The notes beneath the pieces were generated by a model. It had not been told where the DNA came from, made no database searches, and saw nothing but the letters and a program-made list of their open reading frames with translations. The position numbers and the translations under genes were made by a program. 64,000 bases of DNA from Ruminococcaceae bacterium UBA1730 (lineage in GTDB: Bacteria > Bacillota > Clostridia > Oscillospirales > Acutalibacteraceae): the NCBI GenBank assembly GCA_002315935.1, contig DCII01000039.1, positions 10,211 through 74,210 of the forward strand. The letters are read 5' to 3'. This document shows positions 51,714 through 61,188 of the stretch, piece after piece. Every line of letters starts with the position of its first letter. Positions within the stretch are counted from its first letter, which is position 1.

Positions 51714-53072
51714 ATGAAAGACAGATTATTTTCGGATAAGGTTTTCCTTAAAAGGCTTATGAAGCTTGCTCTGCCCATTGCATTTCAGGCTCTGATGCTT
51801 GCATCGGTTGCCGCCGCAGATGCAATAATGCTCGGCAACATTGAGCAGAATTCGATGAGTGCAGTTTCGCTCGCAACACAAATTCAGTTCGTTCAGAATA
51901 TTATTCTCATGGCTCTTGTTTCGGCAACCGCAGTTCTCGGAGCACAGTATTGGGGCAAAAAAGACACAAAGACGATGAACGAAATTTTCTGCATGAGCAT
52001 AAGAATCAGCGGAACAACCTCAATTTTTTTCTTCATCGGATGCGTTTTCTTTCCCAGATACCTGATGTTATTATTCACCAACGAAGAAGCACTTATCAGC
52101 ATCGGTGCAGATTATCTGAGAATTGCCGGATGGTCATACCTTATGACGGGCATTTCGCAATGCTATCTGACGATGATGAAGGTCACCGACCATGTTTCGG
52201 CAACCGCAAAAATCAGCTTTGCAACGGTTCTGATCAATGTTATTCTCAATGCGGTTTTCATTTACGGATTTTTCGGAATTGAAGCTCTCGGTGCAACCGG
52301 AGCGGGAATTGCAACCCTCATTTCAAGAATCATCGAGCTTTTTATTCTTGTTGCAATTTCATTCCGAAACGGATATATCCGTCTGAATCTCAAGGGGCTT
52401 TTCAAAAGAAACAAGCTCCTTGCAAGGGATTATTATAAATGTATGCTTCCGCTTCTCGGAGCCTGCCTGCTGTGGGGAATCGGCTTCACGTCCTATTCCT
52501 CATTCATGGGTCATATGGGAACCGATGCGGCGGCGGCAAATTCCGTTTCGGCGGTAGTTCGTGACCTGCTGTGCTGTATGTGCGACGGACTTGCAAGCGG
52601 CGGCGGAATCATAGTCGGCAACGAGCTTGGTGCAGGTAACCTGCAAAGAGGAAAGCTCTATGGCGACAGGGTTATGTAGCTCGCATTCATCTGCGGAATC
52701 GTTTCCAGTATTATGATGTTCGCCTTTACTCCGCTTATTCTGAAATTCGTTGTGCTGACCGATGAAGCAAGAAAATATCTTCTCCGGATGCTTCTGATTA
52801 TGTCGGTCTACATGATAGGCAGAGCAGTTAACACCATTGTTATCAACGGCATTTTTTCCGCAGGCGGCGACACTATCTTTGACCTTTACAGCCTTGTTAT
52901 CTGTATGTGGTGCATTGCGGTTCCGCTCGCATTTCTCGGCACATTCAGGCTCGGTTGGCCTGTTTGGATTGTTTATTCCTGCACCTGCCTTGACGAGGTC
53001 GGCAAAATTCCATGGGTTATGCTTCACTATAAGAAATATAAATGGGTCAAGGATTTGACAAGAGAAATGTAA
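51714..53072 (+). pseudogene. MATE efflux transporter interrupted by an in-frame TAG
   Basis: The reading frame from ATG 51714 codes 321 residues (to Met before TAG at 52677-52679). It then continues in the same frame for 130 more codons (LAFICGIVSSIMMF...) to a TAA at 53070. The joined product of about 452 residues is exactly MATE size, with twelve helices. The first half has LALPIAFQALMLASVAAADA and ATAVLGAQYWGKKD; the second has SGGGIIVGNELGAGNLQRGK before the stop. MATE exporters use Na+ or H+ to remove cationic drugs. A single base change from AAG or CAG would give the TAG. It may be a recent nonsense mutation, a suppressed codon or a sequencing error. The promoter and terminator are intact. 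Confidence 0.85.
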
Positions 53073-53074
53073 GA

Positions 53075-53120
53075 AAAGGAAGGATTCCAAAGTTCTTTTT
53101 GAACCTGAAATCCTTCCTTT
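53075..53120. terminator. Bidirectional terminator
   Basis: AAAGGAAGGATT (53075-53086) pairs perfectly with AATCCTTCCTTT (53109-53120), with an inner AAGTTC/GAAC hairpin. It separates the convergent MATE and glycosidase genes. Confidence 0.8.
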
Positions 53121-53122
53121 GT

Positions 53123-55081
53123 TTATTCAATCGAAATCATCTGATGGCAGTCAACCTTCGGAACGGTGAACGAAGTCCTTCCGTTTTCGTAGCTGAAAGC
53201 AATTTCCTCATTCTGCGGAACAAGGATAACCTTTTCGGGTTTATCGCATTTAACGCTGACATCAACATTATAAAGCGGAACAATATCCTCGATAACCTCG
53301 GTGTCCTTGCCTCTCTTTGTCGTATGGGCGTAGAGAAGATGAACTATCCTTCTATCTCCCTGCTGAAGAAGAGAAATAATTCCTCTGTCGGGAAGTGATG
53401 TTGAAATCGTGAAATCGTTCTTCATAAGAAGCTCTATTGCGTGGGCAATAAGCTCCTTGATATGGAAATCGCCGAAATCCGCATAGCCGCTGAAAATATT
53501 CCAGCCGATATAGGCAATGCTGCCCTTGATGACTGCGGCGGGATAATCATATGCTTCATTGTTCGGAGCGTGCTGATGAGAGCAGAAATGATGCGGAGTT
53601 CTGTTGAAATACGGGTCCTGACCCTTTGCAAAAACGGTTGCATCAATGTTTTCAATTCTGTGTAAATCGGCTCTCATAAGATAAGCTGTTGTGCCGTTGA
53701 CGGTTTCAAATCCGGGAATTTCATAGGTCGGTGAGAATTCATTCTTTCCGACATATTTTATGCCCGTGTCAACTGCGAATTCATTATTTTCATCAAGACC
53801 CGAAACGCCGGAAAGAAGAAGCTTTCCGCCGCCTGCAAGATATTTTTCAATCTTCGCTTTGAGCTTTTCATCGAATTTCCAGAAATCGGGAAGAATTAGA
53901 AGCTTATATTTTGAGAAATCCTCATCAATATCAATCGCATTATAAAGACGCTTTGTTTCAAGCAGAATTCTGTTTGCTCCGACATCCGCCTGCTTTGCTT
54001 CCTCGCCGAATTCTTCGCTCCACGGCTCTGCACAGAGAACGCCTATATCGGGCAGATATTTTGCTCCCTTGCACCATGGTTCTTTTTCTTCAACCTCTTT
54101 ATATGCTTTTCCTACAAGTCCGAAGGTTGAACGGTTGAGCTGACCGTTGGGATGCATCTGGTCGCCGATTGAGCATCCTCCGCCCATAGCAAGCGAAAGA
54201 GCGGTTTCATATCTCAACGCATTAGGATGCTTGAATCCTCCGAATTCTCCCCATGTTTTGTGGAATTTGCCCGTCATTCCGAGAAAATTCTCTCTCTGAG
54301 TTCTTGCATATGAAGCTGAAAGCGGAAAATGGTCATATCCCCAACCGCCTGTGGGCAGACTTTCAAGCTCAAGATGGCTCATTGAGCTGATAAGGTCTCT
54401 TCTGCCCTTCGTAACATGACCTGAATTATGGAAGATAACCGTATCGGGGTCATACTTTCTGATAACCTCTTCAACCCTGTCACGGTAGTTTTTATAGACA
54501 AGCTTGCCGAATTCAGCGGCATCTTCATCTTTCATAAAGTCGTAACCGAGTTTTGTCATATCGGCACGGCATTTTGAGCACCAACAGCTTCTTTCGGCAA
54601 GAATATCGAGGAAAATTTCGCAGGGATGATATTTCTGCATAACCTCTTCAATCTCTGCAAGAAGCTTGTCGAGATAGCCCGTGTTAAGGCACATAAGATG
54701 GTAGCCTGCTCTGAGAAATCCTCCTCCGCAGCTGCCTTCCTTATTTCTTGCAAGCCATTCGGGATGAGCATTTGCATCCTTTTCGTCAAGACCTGCAGAA
54801 ATATAAACGGGAGCCTTTACTCCGATTTCCTTGCAGGCTTCAAGCTGTGCACCCAAAAGGTCAAACTTAAGACCGGGGTGCATTTCGTTGACCTCTGACG
54901 GATGATATGAATATCCGTGATGGCACTTTGAAAACACCGTTATCGAATCAACATGACCGAGTTTAAGTGCTTCCTGCCATTCTTTCTTATCAAATTTTTC
55001 ACCTATGCCGTCAATTGCAGGCGAGGTGTGAAAATCAAGGTGTATCTGTCTTAATCTGAAATCATTTGTTTCGTGAATCAT
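53123..55081 (-). CDS. GHL6-like glycoside hydrolase with beta-galactosidase trimerisation-like domain
   Basis: The 652-residue protein opens with LRQIHLDFHTSPAIDGIG and SITVFSKCHHGYSYHPS. This is the pattern of the 'hypothetical glycosyl hydrolase 6' barrel. It then has EIFLDILAERSCWCSKCR, with an acidic residue after a strand. From about residue 340 a flavodoxin-like domain (LPDIGVLCAEPWS..., LLILPDFWKF) resembles the trimerisation domain of GH42 beta-galactosidases. A final beta domain ends the chain. There is no signal peptide. Relatives are annotated variously as fucosidase- or galactosidase-like, and the specific activity here is unknown. It is expressed from its own unit, convergent with MATE. 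Confidence 0.72.
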   Translation of the reverse strand: MIHETNDFRLRQIHLDFHTSPAIDGIGEKFDKKEWQEALKLGHVDSITVFSKCHHGYSYHPSEVNEMHPGLKFDLLGAQLEACKEIGVKAPVYISAGLDEKDANAHPEWLARNKEGSCGGGFLRAGYHLMCLNTGYLDKLLAEIEEVMQKYHPCEIFLDILAERSCWCSKCRADMTKLGYDFMKDEDAAEFGKLVYKNYRDRVEEVIRKYDPDTVIFHNSGHVTKGRRDLISSMSHLELESLPTGGWGYDHFPLSASYARTQRENFLGMTGKFHKTWGEFGGFKHPNALRYETALSLAMGGGCSIGDQMHPNGQLNRSTFGLVGKAYKEVEEKEPWCKGAKYLPDIGVLCAEPWSEEFGEEAKQADVGANRILLETKRLYNAIDIDEDFSKYKLLILPDFWKFDEKLKAKIEKYLAGGGKLLLSGVSGLDENNEFAVDTGIKYVGKNEFSPTYEIPGFETVNGTTAYLMRADLHRIENIDATVFAKGQDPYFNRTPHHFCSHQHAPNNEAYDYPAAVIKGSIAYIGWNIFSGYADFGDFHIKELIAHAIELLMKNDFTISTSLPDRGIISLLQQGDRRIVHLLYAHTTKRGKDTEVIEDIVPLYNVDVSVKCDKPEKVILVPQNEEIAFSYENGRTSFTVPKVDCHQMISIE

Positions 55082-55107
55082 AGTGAACTTCCTTTGTCCT
55101 CAAATTA

Positions 55108-55857
55108 TTATTTAAACAATATCATTGGGTTTGACTTAAATTGAAGCATATTTGCTGTGTCGGCACCATTGTCACCGCCTTTTCGTTGAAGTTTAATATT
55201 TCCGAGTCTGATATTTCCTTGTTTTGTATATTCTGCTTTCATATCGCCCGCATATATCCCTATCGCCTCATTAACCGCCAGTAACTTCCATTTATAACCA
55301 TCCGAGGTATTGATAACTAATGTCCATTCGGCAGCAAATCGTCCTCGGCCTCTGATAACATCAGAAATTATCATTATTAAATTCTTTTGAAAAAAGTCTA
55401 ATATCTTTTTCTGTTCTTCTTCTGTAAACTCATCGAAGAACATCCGGTTCTCTTGTCGAGTGCCTTCCCGATATGGTTTAAGCTCTCCATCATAATACAT
55501 CAAGAGCTTAGCAAGGTCATCGGAAATATGCCAGTTCTTTATATATTTATCAACCTTACGCTTATCAACTTGGTTGAAGCCCTGTGAATTTGAAACGAGT
55601 TTTACTTGGATATTTTCTACGCTTGTAAGCTTCTTTTTGGCTATAGTTACACTGATAATAACATTAACATCCGACTTATAACCCTTCATACCTATTTTTT
55701 CGGCACGAACATACTCAATTTCAGATAAATCATACATCATTAATCCTAACCATTCTTGTGCATCTTTATCTTTTTTCCAGTTGTTGAGTTTATTACAAAC
55801 ATCCTGTTCATTCTTAAAGCCACCAACGGCTATGTCGTGACCACTCATGCGAGGCAT
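55108..55857 (-). CDS. Type II restriction endonuclease (PD-(D/E)xK-like)
   Basis: The 249-residue protein contains GYKSDVNVIISV (about 59-70, candidate Asp63) followed by ENIQVKLVS (about 81-89, Gln84-x-Lys86). This is a PD-(D/E)xK-type metal site with Gln in the second acidic position. Near the C-terminus, GNIKLQRKGGDNGADTANML (about 217-236) looks like a conserved family block. It has no membrane segment. Its start overlaps the end of the cytosine methyltransferase by 13 bp, the usual partner arrangement. The recognition sequence cannot be read directly. It differs in style from the surrounding metabolic genes and was probably acquired as a pair. Confidence 0.8.
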   Translation of the reverse strand: MPRMSGHDIAVGGFKNEQDVCNKLNNWKKDKDAQEWLGLMMYDLSEIEYVRAEKIGMKGYKSDVNVIISVTIAKKKLTSVENIQVKLVSNSQGFNQVDKRKVDKYIKNWHISDDLAKLLMYYDGELKPYREGTRQENRMFFDEFTEEEQKKILDFFQKNLIMIISDVIRGRGRFAAEWTLVINTSDGYKWKLLAVNEAIGIYAGDMKAEYTKQGNIRLGNIKLQRKGGDNGADTANMLQFKSNPMILFK

Positions 55858-56834
55858 TTCATCATCTCCTCATTATAGGCAAATTGTGCTATTATTTTCT
55901 GAAGAACATCTATCACAACACTGTTGCCGAATTGCTTGTAGCTGACATTGATATTCTCATGCAGTTTGTGCTTTTCCGGGAAACCGTCAAGCCTTGCACA
56001 TTCTCTGGGGGTAAGGCGCCTTATCTTGTTATTAATAAGATACAGTCCCGTTTTCGCTCCGGCTCCTCCGCCATACGCCGATAATGTGACAGCTGCACCC
56101 TTTGTACTGTATATGCGCTCACCCTGCCCGCCTTTATTAACGATTCCGAGCCGGATGCTACCGCTGGAATAATGGTCGTCAACAGAACCATTAAAGAAAG
56201 TGTCCGGTCTATTTACGAACAACTTTTTCGGGACTTCTTTTTCCGGAACAAGAATATCCTCAACATGGTGCTTCAGAACTTCCTCTTTCGGAAACTCAAA
56301 CTCTGTAATTCCGAGGTCGTTTCTGAAACAGAGAATATAAATACGTTTTCTTTTCTGAGGTATTCCGTAATTCGCTGCATCCAGCACTTTCCAAAAGCAG
56401 TTATATCCCAGGTCCTTCATAACCGTCAGTACGGTATGCAACGTGTTACCATTGTCATGGGTTGCAAAATTTTTAACATTTTCAATAAAAACAATTTTTG
56501 GCTGCTTCTCTTTTACTATACGTGCAACATCAAAAAACAGCGTGCCTCTGGTATCTTCAAAACCTAACCTTTTCCCGGAAATAGAAAATGGTTGGCACGG
56601 AATTCCGGCACATAGAATGTCGTGTTCAGGTATCTCTTTTGCATTAATTTTGGTTATATCTCCGGTTGGTTTAATTTTAAAGTTCTTCTCATAAATATCC
56701 GCAGCATCCTTATCCCACTCTGATGCATAGATAACCTCTGCTCCAAAGCTGGAAAACGCATAATGGAAGCCGCCAATACCCGAAAACAGGTCTATAACTT
56801 GATAGCCTTTCAGTGTCTTTTCTACATTTATCAT
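55845..56834 (-). CDS. DNA (cytosine-5) methyltransferase of a type II R-M system
   Basis: The start is ATG 56834 (AAAGGA about 11 bases before); a longer frame to 56906 runs through the promoter. The 329 residues show all main C5-MTase motifs. These are VIDLFSGIGGFHYAF (I, about 13-27), GIPCQPFSISG with catalytic Cys80 (IV), IENVKNF (VI), and YGIPQKRKRIYI (VIII). A target-recognition region follows, including KGGQGERIYS and LSAYGGGAGAKTGLY. RRLTPRECARLDGFP (IX) and QFGNSVVIDV (X) close the chain. It protects the site cut by the overlapping endonuclease. It is transcribed first, giving methylation before cleavage. Confidence 0.93.
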   Translation of the reverse strand: MINVEKTLKGYQVIDLFSGIGGFHYAFSSFGAEVIYASEWDKDAADIYEKNFKIKPTGDITKINAKEIPEHDILCAGIPCQPFSISGKRLGFEDTRGTLFFDVARIVKEKQPKIVFIENVKNFATHDNGNTLHTVLTVMKDLGYNCFWKVLDAANYGIPQKRKRIYILCFRNDLGITEFEFPKEEVLKHHVEDILVPEKEVPKKLFVNRPDTFFNGSVDDHYSSGSIRLGIVNKGGQGERIYSTKGAAVTLSAYGGGAGAKTGLYLINNKIRRLTPRECARLDGFPEKHKLHENINVSYKQFGNSVVIDVLQKIIAQFAYNEEMMKCLA

Positions 56835-56874
56835 CGCAAAAAATTCCTTTCCCACGGATAAAAACATTAATGTG

Positions 56875-56903
56875 ATTATAAGACATTTTATGTTCTTTGT
56901 AAA
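56875..56903 (-). promoter_or_regulatory. Promoter of the R-M operon
   Basis: TTTACA (56903-56898), a 17-bp spacer and a perfect TATAAT (56880-56875) lie on the minus strand, 41 bp before the methyltransferase ATG. Confidence 0.75.
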
Positions 56904-56931
56904 CACCTAATACGATTAATATATCACAGTA

Positions 56932-56963
56932 TAAAAACAGCCCCGATTCATATGAACCGAGGC
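56932..56963 (-). terminator. Terminator of the sugar oxidoreductase operon
   Basis: On the minus strand a hairpin of about 10 bp (56963-56954 with 56949-56940, loop ATAT) is followed by TGTTTTTAT. It lies 11 bp after the SDR stop and separates it from the R-M promoter. Confidence 0.8.
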
Positions 56964-56973
56964 ATTATTATGC

Positions 56974-57822
56974 TTATACTCCTGAATATGCTGAGAAACC
57001 ACCGTCTACGGGAAGAATAACACCTGTGATAAATCCTGAATATTCTTCATCGCAGAGGAAGAGAAGTGCACCGGTGAGGTCCTCGGGAACACCGAAACGG
57101 CGAAGCGGAGTGTGACCGATAATCTTGCCCGAACGGGGAGTTAGCGAACCATCCTCGTTGAAGAGAAGAGCTTTATTCTGATTTGTTGCAAAGAATCCCG
57201 GAGCAATTGCGTTTACTCTGATGCCGACATCCGCAAAATGAACTGCCATGAACTGCGTGAAGTTCGAAACAGCCGCCTTTGCCGCCGAATATGCCGGAAT
57301 CTTTGTAAGAGGACGGTAAGAATTCATTGAAGAAATGTTGAGAATTGTTGCATTCTCCTTGCCGACCATATCCTTTGCGAAGCACTGCGTTGTGAGAAGA
57401 GTGCCGAGGAAATTGAGGTTGAAAACATATTCAATTCCCTTTGCATCAAGGTCAAAAAAGGTTTTGACACCCTCTGCCTTTTCAGCTATATCCTTAAGCT
57501 CAAGTGTTTCCTTCGTTGTTGTGCCGAGGGGTGAATTTCCTCCCGCTCCGTTGATAAGAATATCGCAGGTCCCGAGAGTTGAATTAATCTGCTGCCTTGC
57601 ACTCTCAAGGTTTTCAGCATCAAGAACATTGCAGCTTATTGCAATTGCAGTGCCGCCGTCTGCCGTTATTTCGTCTGCAACCTTTTGTGCGTTTTCGCCG
57701 TTTCTGCCGAGAATGGCAACCTTAACGCCGAATCTTGCAAGGTCCTTTGCAAATCCGCTTCCGAGAACGCCGCTTCCGCCGGTTATAACCGCAACTCTGT
57801 TTTTAAGGTTTTCATGAAGCAT
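56974..57822 (-). CDS. Short-chain dehydrogenase, D-mannonate oxidoreductase-like
   Basis: The 282-residue SDR has VAVITGGSGVLGSGFAKDLA (about 10-29) and LINGAGGNSPLGTT with an insert of about 30 residues. ILNISSMNSYRPLTKIPAYS then leads to the catalytic Tyr with AAKAA (Tyr-x3-Lys). APGFF and a C-terminal PVDGGFSAYSGV follow. The insert after NGAGGN and the FSAYSGV end are features of the SDR-type fructuronate/mannonate oxidoreductase group. That group links hexuronate breakdown to KDG. It is third in a minus-strand operon with two Gfo/Idh/MocA proteins. The exact sugar acid is inferred. Confidence 0.82.
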   Translation of the reverse strand: MLHENLKNRVAVITGGSGVLGSGFAKDLARFGVKVAILGRNGENAQKVADEITADGGTAIAISCNVLDAENLESARQQINSTLGTCDILINGAGGNSPLGTTTKETLELKDIAEKAEGVKTFFDLDAKGIEYVFNLNFLGTLLTTQCFAKDMVGKENATILNISSMNSYRPLTKIPAYSAAKAAVSNFTQFMAVHFADVGIRVNAIAPGFFATNQNKALLFNEDGSLTPRSGKIIGHTPLRRFGVPEDLTGALLFLCDEEYSGFITGVILPVDGGFSAYSGV

Positions 57823-57842
57823 AATTTATCCTTTCCGCATCA

Positions 57843-58844
57843 TCAGAAAATGATGCTTTCGCCCGATGCCGAGGATTCATAGCTTGCGGCAACAATTTCT
57901 GCCGCCTTGCCGCCCTCAAAGGCATCAATGCTGAATTTTCTGCCCGTCCGAAGGCAGTCATAAAAATCATTTATAAGACTTGAGTGACCTGCACCCCAGT
58001 ATTTCTGACCGATGAATTCCGATGCTCCTCCGCAGTCCCTGCAAACAAAAGCATCGTTTTCAAACGAATAGAATTTCTCGCCCTCAATACGCATTTTTCC
58101 GTTTTCAAGAGTTACCTCAACGATAACATCGCTGTTTTCGGAAAAAGCTGTGGTAGCATAGAGCACGGCATTAACACCGCCCTCAAGCTCCATAATGATG
58201 CTTGCATTGTCTTCAACCTCAATAACGCCCTTGAGATGGTCATTCGAAACATGAGCGGTCAGCCTTCTGCATTCTCCGCCGAGATACTGCACAAGGTCAA
58301 CGGTGTGAATTGCCTGATTGATAAGCACTCCGCCGCATTCCTTTCCGGCAGTTCCGTGCCAATCATCCGAATAATAATCCTTGCCTCTTGACCATGTTAC
58401 AAACGCTCTGATGGCCGTAACTCTTCCCATTTCGCCCGAATCAATGATATTCTTCATATGCTGAACGCAGGCGTTATATCTGTTCTGAAAGCAGACTGCA
58501 AGCTGTTTGCCCGTTTCAGTCTGAACCTTTCTGAGAAGCTTTATTTCTTCTCTCGAAACAGAACACGGCTTTTCAACAAGCACATCCGCACCGTTCTGCA
58601 TGGCCTTGATTGCCATAGGTGTGTGAAGATAATGCGGAGTGCATATATGAACCGCATCAACCTTTTCGTTTGCAAAAAGCTCGTCAATGCCGTAATATGC
58701 TTTTGCACCGAACTGCGATGCCTTGGCATCAGCCCTTTCGGGCTTGATGTCAACCGCGCCGACTATCTCAACATCGGGTATTTCATTGAGTGCACTGAAA
58801 TGCAGACGGGAAATATTTCCGCATCCGATAACTGCAACCTTCAT
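57843..58844 (-). CDS. Gfo/Idh/MocA family oxidoreductase
   Basis: The 333-residue protein has the Rossmann start VAVIGCGNISRLHFSALNE (about 3-21). CTPHYLHTPMA and the family signature VEKPCSVSREE (about 91-101) follow. The C-terminal alpha/beta domain includes GGVLINQAIHTVDLVQYL, with the catalytic His. Such enzymes oxidise or reduce sugars or inositols with NAD(P), often to 3-keto intermediates. It lies 8 bp after the fusion gene and 20 bp before the SDR. The substrate is probably shared with the fusion protein. Confidence 0.9.
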   Translation of the reverse strand: MKVAVIGCGNISRLHFSALNEIPDVEIVGAVDIKPERADAKASQFGAKAYYGIDELFANEKVDAVHICTPHYLHTPMAIKAMQNGADVLVEKPCSVSREEIKLLRKVQTETGKQLAVCFQNRYNACVQHMKNIIDSGEMGRVTAIRAFVTWSRGKDYYSDDWHGTAGKECGGVLINQAIHTVDLVQYLGGECRRLTAHVSNDHLKGVIEVEDNASIIMELEGGVNAVLYATTAFSENSDVIVEVTLENGKMRIEGEKFYSFENDAFVCRDCGGASEFIGQKYWGAGHSSLINDFYDCLRTGRKFSIDAFEGGKAAEIVAASYESSASGESIIF

Positions 58845-58852
58845 ATTTTACC

Positions 58853-60874
58853 TCAATAAGTATTGCTCATGTCGCTCTGAACGGTCTCAACAACCGTTTT
58901 CTTTGCGGCGTTGCCTGCGGCAATTTTCTTCTGAAGCTCTGCAAAATAAAGCTCCTCGTCAACGGGAATTTCGACCATCCTATCAAGCCACGATGAAAGG
59001 TGAGCGGCATTTGAAATTGAAAGACCTCTGATGCCCTCTTCTCCATTTGCAACAAGAGGTTCGCCACGGAGAATTGCCGCCGCAAACTTGCTTGTAACCT
59101 CGCTGTGCTGCTTGTTTCTGCCGTCTGTTTCAACCTCAATCCATTCGCCCTCAAGAGGGTCAAAGCCGCCCTTGGCGTTTGCACAATGGTTTGAAATTGT
59201 GCCGTTTAACTTGTAAAGCATGAGCTTGTTGTTTTCGCAGACAAGCTTGCCGCCGTCAAGAGTGATTTCAAATCTGTTTGTGCCGGGGCAGTCACCTGTT
59301 GTTGTGATGAATGTTCCTGTTGCACCGTTTGCATATTCGGCATAGATGGTAACATCATCCTCAACCTCGATGTCGTGCCATTTGCCTTCATGGCAGAATG
59401 CTCTGACCTTAACGGGCAGACCGCATATCCACTGCCAGAGGTCAAGGTTATGGGGACACTGGTTAAGAAGAACGCCGCCGCCTTCGCCTTCCCAGGTTGC
59501 ACGCCATCCGCCTGAATTATAGTATGACTGAGTTCTGTACCAGTCGGTAATAATCCAGCTGACTCTTCTGATTTCGCCGAGCTCGCCACCCTGAACAAGC
59601 TCTCTCATTTTTCTGTAAACGCAATTGGTGCGTTGATTATACATGATTCCGAACACAACCCCACTCTTTGCGGCCGCTTCGTTCATTTCTCTGACCTGCT
59701 TTGTGTAAACACCTGCGGGCTTTTCGGTCAGAACATGAATTCCCTTTGAGAACGCATATTGGGCAACAGGGGAATGAAGATAATGCGGAGTTGCAATGAT
59801 AACCGCATCAACCTCGCCGCTGTCGATAAGCTCCTCGGCGGAATTGAAGGTCTTGATTGAAGGCATAATTTCCTTTGCGGCATCAAGTCTTGCAGGGTTA
59901 ACATCCGCACAGGCTGTAACACGAAGCTCGTGATGCTCGCCCTTCATATACATTCTGATATGCGATGAACCCATGTTGCCGACACCGATAATGCCGAATC
60001 TGACGGGCTGAACCTTGGTTTCAATAAGCTCATGGATTGCGGAGCAGGCCGCCGCAAACGAAGCTTTGTTATCGGGATAAACATAAACATCATTAATTTT
60101 AAGCTCCTGACCGTTGCTCTGTTCGAGAGCCTTGAGACCGTCAAAAACTCTTAAATGCGGTTCAACCGAAAGGAAGAATACTCCTTCTCTTCCGTCAAGC
60201 TTTTTGAGAATTTCTTCAACTCTGCCTTCGCCCTTGCCTGCCGGAACAACTGCTCCGCCCTCGGCAACTGCATCCTTGATATGCATATATGTAACATATT
60301 TGCAGAGGTCTTCAAAGCCGGCAAGAGTATCTGCACCTGCAAGGATATAGTTTGCAGGGTCAAAAATGCAACCCATTCTGTCGCCGAAATATTCAGCAAT
60401 TTCAAGGCATCTTGAGGGAATATCGCCGTAAATTCCTCTTTCATTTTCATGGCAGCAAAGAATGCCGTTTTCGTTTGCATAGTCTGCCATTGCACTTAAA
60501 CGGGCAAAAACCTCATCCTTATATTCCTCGTAGCTTTCGCCGTTGTTGAAATAGAAGCTGAACATTCTGATATATTTCGTATCGAGAATTTTAGCAACCT
60601 CAACAGTATTTTTGAAGGCTTCAAAATGAGGACCGAAATCATCGGTTATCTCAATTTTGCCGTAATGAGAGCCGATTGAAGAAACTTTGATTCCGCCCTC
60701 ATCAAGCACCTTTTTAAGTGCCTTTGCCTCGTCAACGGTGAAATTTGAAATGTTTTTGCCGTCACAGTTACGAAGCTCAATATATTCAATGCCGTTGGCC
60801 TTGCAGGCCGCTATCTGCTCTGCGATTGAAGGCGATGCTTCATCTGCAAATGCAGAAAACAAGAATTTTGCCAT
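58853..60874 (-). CDS. Fusion of a xylose isomerase-like TIM barrel and a Gfo/Idh/MocA oxidoreductase
   Basis: The 673-residue protein carries two domains. Residues 1 to about 275 are a sugar-phosphate isomerase/epimerase-type TIM barrel (ANGIEYIELRNCDGKN, LCCHENERGIYGD, MGCIFDPANYIL, YMHIKDA) with His/Glu/Asp metal ligands. Residues from about 290 form a Gfo/Idh/MocA domain (RFGIIGVGNMGSSHIRMY, GVGNMG at 297-302; VLTEKPAGVYTKQ; GGVLLNQCPHNLDLWQWI). Both are normally separate proteins; in neighbouring operons of gut bacteria they cooperate on 3-keto sugars. AGGAGG lies 9 bases before the ATG. It is the first gene of a three-gene operon. A frameshift artefact is unlikely because both halves and the linker are in one open frame. 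Confidence 0.9.
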   Translation of the reverse strand: MAKFLFSAFADEASPSIAEQIAACKANGIEYIELRNCDGKNISNFTVDEAKALKKVLDEGGIKVSSIGSHYGKIEITDDFGPHFEAFKNTVEVAKILDTKYIRMFSFYFNNGESYEEYKDEVFARLSAMADYANENGILCCHENERGIYGDIPSRCLEIAEYFGDRMGCIFDPANYILAGADTLAGFEDLCKYVTYMHIKDAVAEGGAVVPAGKGEGRVEEILKKLDGREGVFFLSVEPHLRVFDGLKALEQSNGQELKINDVYVYPDNKASFAAACSAIHELIETKVQPVRFGIIGVGNMGSSHIRMYMKGEHHELRVTACADVNPARLDAAKEIMPSIKTFNSAEELIDSGEVDAVIIATPHYLHSPVAQYAFSKGIHVLTEKPAGVYTKQVREMNEAAAKSGVVFGIMYNQRTNCVYRKMRELVQGGELGEIRRVSWIITDWYRTQSYYNSGGWRATWEGEGGGVLLNQCPHNLDLWQWICGLPVKVRAFCHEGKWHDIEVEDDVTIYAEYANGATGTFITTTGDCPGTNRFEITLDGGKLVCENNKLMLYKLNGTISNHCANAKGGFDPLEGEWIEVETDGRNKQHSEVTSKFAAAILRGEPLVANGEEGIRGLSISNAAHLSSWLDRMVEIPVDEELYFAELQKKIAAGNAAKKTVVETVQSDMSNTY

Positions 60875-60906
60875 CAGACTACCTCCTAAAAAAATTTACA
60901 GCTTTT

Positions 60907-60934
60907 ATTCTATCATCTTTTTCGAATATTTCAA
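60907..60934 (-). promoter_or_regulatory. Promoter of the fusion oxidoreductase operon
   Basis: TTGAAA (60934-60929), a 16-bp spacer and TAGAAT (60912-60907) lie on the minus strand. They are about 33 bp before the ATG, whose ribosome site is AGGAGG. Confidence 0.6.
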
Positions 60935-60989
60935 GTAAAAATACATTATTTTACTTAAATTTATTTAAAGAAATACTAAATAAAGGAAA

Positions 60990-61100
60990 CGGATTGCCAC
61001 ACCGGTCTGCGGACCGGTTCGCAATGACAGACCTTTTTCATTCATTATTGCAGTTACACTTGCTGTATCGCTACCTGCCCGTCATTGCGAGCAAAGCCTG
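60990..61100. repeat. REP-like palindromic repeat units upstream of htpG
   Basis: CGGATTGCCAC...CGCAATGACAGACC (60990-61033) encloses the palindrome ACCGGTC-TGCG-GACCGGT. A second fragment, CCGTCATTGCGAGCAAAGCC (about 61079-61098), follows. The core TCATTGCGA...GTGGCAATCCG recurs at 63261-63335. The rest of the gap 60875-61305 holds the two divergent promoters and the CIRCE box. Confidence 0.7.
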
Positions 61101-61188
61101 AAAACCTACTCTCTTAAGATTCACTTCAATATCCGGAAACAGATTCCTACTCGCCGGTTCCTTCTTCGCTGTTACTCCTCGCCTTAAA

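Noticed and set aside
52677..52679. TAG as a sense codon across the genome
   Set aside because: Several other intact genes in the window end at TAG with the next gene's start close behind, so TAG is a working stop.
52500..53090. 196-codon minus-strand frame over the end of the MATE gene
   Set aside because: Antisense shadow; it spans the MATE stop and runs into the terminator hairpin.
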